From positions 310,001-374,000 of the forward strand of contig NZ_JAABOK010000006.1 in assembly GCF_009928525.1 (NCBI RefSeq): DNA of 64,000 nt. The letters are read 5' to 3'. This document shows positions 59,633 to 64,000 of this stretch, piece after piece (position 1 is the stretch's first letter; each line of letters starts with the position of its first letter). This stretch comes from Chitinophaga solisilvae (GTDB taxonomy: Bacteria; Bacteroidota; Bacteroidia; Chitinophagales; Chitinophagaceae). A program made the translations under genes and the position numbers. The notes beneath the pieces were generated by a model. That model did not search any database and had not been told where the DNA came from. It saw only the letters and a list, made by a program, of their open reading frames with translations.

Positions 59633-59965
59633 ATGACGAAAGTAACTTCTAATGCATTGAACAGGGCCTTCCTGCATAGTTCCTGCCGGATTAATGCCGC
59701 TTTGGAAATGATTGCAGGCAGATGGAAGCCATTGATATTAATACACATTTCTGAAAATCAGAATCGTTTCAGTTTACTGAAGCAGGCGATGCCTGGCATC
59801 TCGGATCAGGCGCTGGGCAAGCAACTAAAGGAGCTGGAGGCCGACCGGCTGGTGACAAAGGAAATCATTCCTGCCATCCCGGTGCGGGTGGATTATAGTC
59901 TGACAGAAAAGGGCGCCGCGCTGCTGCCTATCCTGCAGGCGCTGGCGGAATGGAAGGATCTGTAG
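59633..59965 (+). CDS. HxlR-family (DUF24) winged-helix regulator
   Basis: 110 residues. Typical HxlR pattern: CRINAALEMIAGRWKPLILI, FSLLKQAMPGISDQALGKQLKELEADRLVTKEI and VDYSLTEKG. One Cys near residue 18 sits where redox-sensing members have theirs. ATG at 59633 is chosen; a GTG 12 bases earlier is possible. Divergent from the MDR oxidoreductase, a classical HxlR/reductase pair for electrophile or quinone stress. Confidence 0.92.
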   Translation: MTKVTSNALNRAFLHSSCRINAALEMIAGRWKPLILIHISENQNRFSLLKQAMPGISDQALGKQLKELEADRLVTKEIIPAIPVRVDYSLTEKGAALLPILQALAEWKDL

Positions 59966-59968
59966 GGA

Positions 59969-60640
59969 TCACCCTTCTGCTGTTTTCCGTAATTTTTTTT
60001 CGTTGAGGATCGTAATGGTTTTTCCTTCTGTAGTAATCAGCTGTTGCTGTGTGAAATCCTGTATGATCCTGTAGATGGTTTCATAGGTAGTACCGGCAAA
60101 GGAGGCCAGATCCTGCCGGCTGATGGTAAATTGTTTGTTGTTATATACCCGGCTTATTTCCAGCAATGCTTCTGCCAGTCTGCTTTTTACCTCCATGTGC
60201 ACCAGGTTGCGCATTCTCTTTTCTGCTTCCTGCAATTCGTCTGCATAAAACTGCATCAGCTTATAAGTGAGGGCAGGGTTTACTTTCAGCGAGGCTTCGA
60301 AAAAACTGATGTCGATATAGCAGGCGGTGCTGTCTTCCAGGGCCGTCGCGGAAACCGGGTATACGCGCTGGTTGCCGCCCAGGCCACGATGCCCCAGTAT
60401 GTCACCTGTTCTGGCAAAGCGTACGATGAGATCTTTATCTTCCCCCCATTGTTTATGCACTTTCACTTTCCCGTCATACAGGAAGTAAATACCTGTAGCC
60501 GGAGAACCTTCCCGGAAAAGAGTTTCCCCTTTTCTGTAAGCCAGGTGCTGCCGGTTCACGGCCACTGCCGGAATCCATTCCGCCATGCTGCAACGGCATA
60601 GAAAACATGTCTTTAAATCACAGTCGCCCGCTTTTTTCAT
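59969..60640 (-). CDS. FNR-like Crp-family regulator with N-terminal cysteines
   Basis: 223 residues. The N-terminus has CDLKTCFLCRC (Cys7, Cys12, Cys15, Cys17), which resembles the [4Fe-4S] ligands of FNR proteins, ahead of the beta-roll (about 35-145, with GIYFLYDGKVKVHKQ) and the winged helix (ISRQDLASFAGTTYETIYRIIQDF). An oxygen- or NO-sensing role is likely. A TGAT-N4-ATCA operator lies 54 bp upstream, between it and the divergent ClC gene. Confidence 0.88.
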   Translation of the reverse strand: MKKAGDCDLKTCFLCRCSMAEWIPAVAVNRQHLAYRKGETLFREGSPATGIYFLYDGKVKVHKQWGEDKDLIVRFARTGDILGHRGLGGNQRVYPVSATALEDSTACYIDISFFEASLKVNPALTYKLMQFYADELQEAEKRMRNLVHMEVKSRLAEALLEISRVYNNKQFTISRQDLASFAGTTYETIYRIIQDFTQQQLITTEGKTITILNEKKLRKTAEG

Positions 60641-60693
60641 GGTTGCAATAGTAATACTTTTTTTAAGTTTTTGCCTTAAAAAGTGTTTTTTAT

Positions 60694-60707
60694 ATGATTT
60701 GAATCAT
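60694..60707. promoter_or_regulatory. FNR-type operator
   Basis: ATGATTTGAATCAT, the TGAT-N4-ATCA form of FNR/CRP sites. It overlaps the first base of the -7 element of the ClC gene (60707), where binding would repress it, and lies 54 bp upstream of the regulator gene. Confidence 0.6.
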
Positions 60708-60714
60708 ATTTTTG
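60707..60714 (+). promoter_or_regulatory. Bacteroidota -7 element of the ClC gene
   Basis: TATTTTTG, 37 bp before the start codon. Confidence 0.6.
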
Positions 60715-60751
60715 TGTTGTTTTCAGCAACTGTTACAAGTAATAATATAAT

Positions 60752-62542
60752 ATGAATCATAAAAAACGGGATAAGTCGCCCGGAAATGTATCGAGAAGAG
60801 TTTTTTACCTGAGCGTGCAGGCATTTATGAACGCTGTTCTGGTGGGTTTTGTGGCGAAAGGGCTGGTGATGCTGATTAGTTTATTCACCAATTTATCTTT
60901 CTACGGAGAATTTTCTTTTGAAGAAAGGGGGCCGGCGGGCAATCATCTGGGCTGGTATGTGGTGCTGGTGCCCATAGCGGGCAGCCTGATTGTGGGGGTG
61001 ATGGCGCGTTTTGGCAGCAAGGCTATACGGGGTCATGGTATTCCGGAGGCCATGGAAAATATTATTCTGAATGAAAGTAAGATACCACCGATTATCACTT
61101 TTCTGAAACCTTTATCAGCAGCCATTTCGATTGGTACGGGTGGTCCCTTTGGTGCAGAGGGGCCTATCATTGCCACGGGCGGTGCTATGGGATCGTTTAC
61201 CGGACAGGTAATACATATTTCTTCTGCGGAACGTAAAGTGTTGCTGGCGGCAGGCGCCTGCGCCGGTATGTCGGCCATCTTCGGCAGCCCGCTGGCAGCT
61301 ATTCTGCTGGCGATAGAGTTACTGTTGTTTGAGTTTTCGCCGCGGGCGGTGATCCCTGTGGCTATTGCATGTATTACCGGTGGTGGTATGCACCTGCTGC
61401 TCTTTGGGGCAGAGCCGGTGTTCATGATGCCGGCAATACCGGCAGTATCGGACATGGCGCTGGTAACCTACGTACTGATGGGCGTAGCTATCGGTGTGGT
61501 AGCTGCACTGGTGTCCAGATCCGTTTACCTGGTGGAAGACCTGTTTGAGAAACTGCCTGTACACTGGATGTGGTGGCCGGCGCTCGGTGCTGTAGCCGTA
61601 GGCGTTATCGGGTATTTTGCGCCACATACCATGGGAGTGGGGTACGACAACATCACCACATTGCTGACGGGCAATGTACCGCTTAACCTTATCATATCAT
61701 TGTGTTTATTGAAATACCTCTCCTGGGTTATATCCCTGGGCAGCGGCACCTCCGGAGGAACCTTAGCGCCCCTGTTCACTATCGGCGGGGCGCTGGGGGC
61801 GCTGACCGGCGTGCTGGTACTGCAGCTTTTCCCGAATTGCGGCATTAACCTGGCCACTGCCGCGCTTATCGGCATGGCGGCTATGTTTGCCGGAGCCTCC
61901 CGCGCATTGCTGACAGCCATCGTTTTTGCGATGGAAACCACCGGACAGCCGCACGGATTACTGCCACTGATCGGCGCATGTACGGCTGCCTATTTCGTCT
62001 CCTTCTTTTTAATGAAAGGAAGTATCATGACAGAAAAAATACGCCGCAGGGGAGTAGTAGCGCCGGAAGAATATACCCCGGACATGATGCAGCTGATTAA
62101 CGCCGGCTCCCTGCAGGAGCAGCCTTTGACGGTATCTTCCCGGCTGGCATTGTCAGAAGTAAATTTCCTGCTGAAAGATTATCCCTGGTATCACCGTCAC
62201 CTGATCGTGACAGATGATGGAGGTAACTTCAACGGCTATCTGAATATGGAAAAATTACGGGAGAACACCTCGCTGAAAGTCAGTGAAGTCATGGAAAAAT
62301 CAGCTCCCTTTGTAAACCAGGGTGACGATGCGGCGGCTATATCCCTGTTACTGAACAGGTATCAGCTGAGTATCATGGCTGTGATGAAAGACGGCAAACT
62401 AACGGGCATCGTATCTGCAGATGCCATCCTGCACGGATATGCGGAACGCTATCATGCTACCACCAAATATCATTCTGCCTTCCTGGGTAATATCCGCTTG
62501 CTGCGGCTCATGGCAGGCGGTAAACGTATCCTGCAACGTTAA
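60752..62542 (+). CDS. ClC-family chloride channel with C-terminal CBS domains
   Basis: 596 residues with about ten hydrophobic segments. ClC signatures: GHGIPEA (GSGIP position, about 95-101), FGAEGP (about 134-139; the usual R/K of GREGP is Ala), and GTSGGTLAPLFTIGGALGAL (about 332-351). The C-terminal ~150 residues carry two CBS domains. Bacterial ClC proteins are chloride/proton exchangers or channels; the missing Arg in the selectivity loop suggests altered ion preference. Confidence 0.92.
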   Translation: MNHKKRDKSPGNVSRRVFYLSVQAFMNAVLVGFVAKGLVMLISLFTNLSFYGEFSFEERGPAGNHLGWYVVLVPIAGSLIVGVMARFGSKAIRGHGIPEAMENIILNESKIPPIITFLKPLSAAISIGTGGPFGAEGPIIATGGAMGSFTGQVIHISSAERKVLLAAGACAGMSAIFGSPLAAILLAIELLLFEFSPRAVIPVAIACITGGGMHLLLFGAEPVFMMPAIPAVSDMALVTYVLMGVAIGVVAALVSRSVYLVEDLFEKLPVHWMWWPALGAVAVGVIGYFAPHTMGVGYDNITTLLTGNVPLNLIISLCLLKYLSWVISLGSGTSGGTLAPLFTIGGALGALTGVLVLQLFPNCGINLATAALIGMAAMFAGASRALLTAIVFAMETTGQPHGLLPLIGACTAAYFVSFFLMKGSIMTEKIRRRGVVAPEEYTPDMMQLINAGSLQEQPLTVSSRLALSEVNFLLKDYPWYHRHLIVTDDGGNFNGYLNMEKLRENTSLKVSEVMEKSAPFVNQGDDAAAISLLLNRYQLSIMAVMKDGKLTGIVSADAILHGYAERYHATTKYHSAFLGNIRLLRLMAGGKRILQR

Positions 62543-62578
62543 ATATCTGTCATAAAAATGCCGTGTTGTGAAATATGG

Positions 62579-62586
62579 TATTTTTG
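62579..62586 (+). promoter_or_regulatory. Bacteroidota -7 element of the metallo-hydrolase gene
   Basis: TATTTTTG; transcription would start near 62593, so the true start codon is 62604, not the earlier in-frame ATG at 62568. Confidence 0.65.
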
Positions 62587-62603
62587 TTGCGGAATTTACC
62601 ACC

Positions 62604-63617
62604 ATGCATCATAAGTCATTGTCACCCAAAGATAGAATTTTAAGATCGCAGCATTTTAAAAACGGCGCGTTTCAGAATTTATCTCTCACCCCGATGAAAT
62701 CGGAGGACGTCTCTTATTTTAAAATAATTAAGGACGCCCTCCGCAGAGCCGCCAACGTGAAGCCTCCGGTGGTGCTGCCATCCGTTAAAACAGACCTGAA
62801 AGCGGTACAAAGCACCAAGCCGGTAGTCACCTGGTTCGGGCATTCCTCGTACCTGATTCAGATCAATAACTTCAATATACTGGTAGACCCGGTGTTCAGC
62901 GGCAGCGCGTCGCCCATGTCTTTCGCCGTGAAAGCCTTCCCCGGCGCTGATGTATATGCGCCTGCCGATTTCCCCGCCATCGATATGCTTATCATCACGC
63001 ATAATCATTACGATCATCTCGACAGAAAAACCATTGCCCGGTTGCTGCCGCAGACCAAAGCGGTATATACCGGCCTGGGGGTGGGCAAAGATCTGCAGGG
63101 TTGCGGATTACAGTCAAAGCTGATTACGGAACTGGACTGGTGGGAAACGGTGGAAGTATCAGATGAAATCATACTAACGGCGACACCTGCACGACATTTC
63201 TCCGGCCGTGGCCTCAAAAGAGGCGGCAGCCTGTGGGCTTCTTTCGTACTGCAGCTGTATGGCTACACGCTGTTTCTCGGCGGCGACTCCGGATATGATA
63301 CGCATTTCAAGACAATAGGCGACGAATACGGTCCGTTTGACCTGGCCATCCTGGAATGCGGGCAGTACAACCTGGACTGGCCCTTTATTCACATGCAGCC
63401 GGAAGAAACCGTTCAGGCAGCGCTGGACCTGGATGCAAAGGTATTGTTACCCGTACACTGGGCGAAGTTTACCCTGGCTAGTCACCCCTGGAATGAGCCA
63501 CCCACAAGGGTTACAGCCATTGCTGCAGAAAGAGGGCTGGCAGTCACCACCCCGCTGATAGGCGAACAGGTCATCGTAGGCGAAAGTTACCCGCAGCATC
63601 ATTGGTGGAATCTATAA
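62604..63617 (+). CDS. Metallo-beta-lactamase-fold hydrolase (NAPE-PLD/UlaG-like)
   Basis: 337 residues. Metal motif THNHYDHLD (His133, His135, Asp137, His138), VTWFGHSSYLIQINNFNILVDPVF at the start of the fold, TPARHFSGRGLKRGGSLWAS, GGDSGYD, and LPVHWAKF. Such proteins include N-acyl-phosphatidylethanolamine phospholipase D-like enzymes and UlaG-like lactonases. Cytoplasmic; substrate unknown. Its stop overlaps the convergent methyltransferase gene by six bases. Confidence 0.9.
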   Translation: MHHKSLSPKDRILRSQHFKNGAFQNLSLTPMKSEDVSYFKIIKDALRRAANVKPPVVLPSVKTDLKAVQSTKPVVTWFGHSSYLIQINNFNILVDPVFSGSASPMSFAVKAFPGADVYAPADFPAIDMLIITHNHYDHLDRKTIARLLPQTKAVYTGLGVGKDLQGCGLQSKLITELDWWETVEVSDEIILTATPARHFSGRGLKRGGSLWASFVLQLYGYTLFLGGDSGYDTHFKTIGDEYGPFDLAILECGQYNLDWPFIHMQPEETVQAALDLDAKVLLPVHWAKFTLASHPWNEPPTRVTAIAAERGLAVTTPLIGEQVIVGESYPQHHWWNL

Positions 63618-64000
63618 ACGGAAAGATGCCATCTCCATAATCCCTTCCCCGGGTTCGTGAAACACCTGGTTACGGCCTGTTAGCCTTTTTTCTGTTTCAG
63701 ATAAACTTTCCAGCCTGTCAGGAATACCTCCCAGCTCCGTAATGAGCGCCAGCAGCGACGTTTTGTTGTGCAGGTTGAACCTGCCGCTGATATGCTGTTC
63801 CAGCAAGGCTATCACCTGGTGGTGTACAGGCAGGAATTTTTCCGGTACGGTATCTTCCCGTATGGTGTAATTCATGGCTATCATATTACGCAGGTCATCA
63901 GTCTGAAACAACTGCATGATGCCGGTAAATTCTTCATTGGTGATATACGCAATAACACCCTCAAAAACAATGACAGCGGGCTCACCGGGCTGAAAACCGT
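63612..64000 (-). CDS. SAM-dependent methyltransferase, LCMT-like, C-terminal part (5' end outside window)
   Basis: Open to the window edge. About 128 residues visible, beginning GFQPGEPAVIVFEGVIAYIT and NEEFTGIMQLF. The phrase EGVxxYxTxEE after an acidic strand is the post-motif II region of leucine carboxyl methyltransferase-type O-methyltransferases. The remainder is helical (LPVHHQVIALLEQHISGRFN). The SAM-binding N-terminal half lies outside. A stand-alone ATG at 63917 would cut through the domain, so it is not the start. Confidence 0.7.
   Translation of the reverse strand, partial: GFQPGEPAVIVFEGVIAYITNEEFTGIMQLFQTDDLRNMIAMNYTIREDTVPEKFLPVHHQVIALLEQHISGRFNLHNKTSLLALITELGGIPDRLESLSETEKRLTGRNQVFHEPGEGIMEMASFRL

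Noticed and set aside
1..64000. tRNA, rRNA, insertion sequences, prophage or toxin-antitoxin genes
   Set aside because: No cloverleaf-like sequence, transposase, integrase or recognisable toxin motif was found in any gap on reading; absence is by eye, not by a dedicated scan.

Overview
The window reads as chromosome of a Bacteroidota soil or plant-litter bacterium, most like the Chitinophaga group. The reasons are SusC/SusD proteins, TonB-dependent receptors, lipoproteins with short Cys lipoboxes, an orphan FecR, LytTR/LytS pairs, weak Shine-Dalgarno sequences, and at least ten promoters of the Bacteroidota form TAnnTTTG. I see no phage, integrase, insertion sequence, CRISPR array, tRNA or rRNA.

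Layout. 1-5.3 kb: end of a glucan utilisation locus (SusC end, SusD, GH16, GH30), probably for beta-1,3/1,6-glucan. 5.5-9.3 kb: sulfide/persulfide operon (Crp regulator, TSUP carrier, persulfide dioxygenase-rhodanese, two YeeE/YedE proteins). 9.4-13.7 kb: orphan FecR, GH116 glucosidase and an RbsD/FucU-like lipoprotein. 13.9-16.7 kb: MDR oxidoreductase divergent from AraC and DUF1543 genes, plus a 59-residue protein. 17-19.5 kb: thioredoxin-fold lipid-envelope protein and thiolase. 19.6-23.6 kb: cobalamin riboswitch, TonB receptor, PepSY reductase. 23.7-27.3 kb: 2-hydroxyacid dehydrogenase and P-type ATPase. 27.4-31.8 kb: a second cobalamin riboswitch with BtuB, a BtuG-like propeller and a further lipoprotein. 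31.9-38.2 kb: GT39 transferase, then a signalling island (HPt, two helical proteins, receiver-CRP fusion, PAS kinase) and an ABC permease remnant. 38.2-46.3 kb: pirin, DUF3829 lipoprotein, large catalase, sulfatase, candidate small RNA, Nudix-type regulator, 2OG oxygenase and phosphatase. 46.4-53 kb: OMP receptor with LytTR/LytS, ABC1 kinase and TetR. 53.1-55 kb: three coupled micro-ORFs and RtcB. 55.8-64 kb: MFS carrier, a beta-repeat/helical-repeat fusion, MDR oxidoreductase with HxlR, an FNR-like regulator facing a ClC channel, a metallo-hydrolase and the start-side fragment of a methyltransferase.

The strongest unexplained signal is structural. At least ten intergenic spaces carry long near-perfect inverted repeats (about 100-230 bp). 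Their outer arms are built from shared 7-8 bp tandem units, (A/G)CGAATT or CAAATAA(T/C), and their inner arms are largely unique to each copy. One copy lies between a cobalamin riboswitch and the gene it controls; another forms the whole upstream region of the P-type ATPase. Other points worth checking are a TGAT-N4-ATCA operator between the FNR-like gene and the ClC channel, a 17-bp perfect palindrome over the promoter of the first riboswitch, a permease gene reduced to its two fused ends, and a likely stand-alone small RNA at 44.0-44.1 kb.

All function calls are from reading the sequence by eye; no database search was run.
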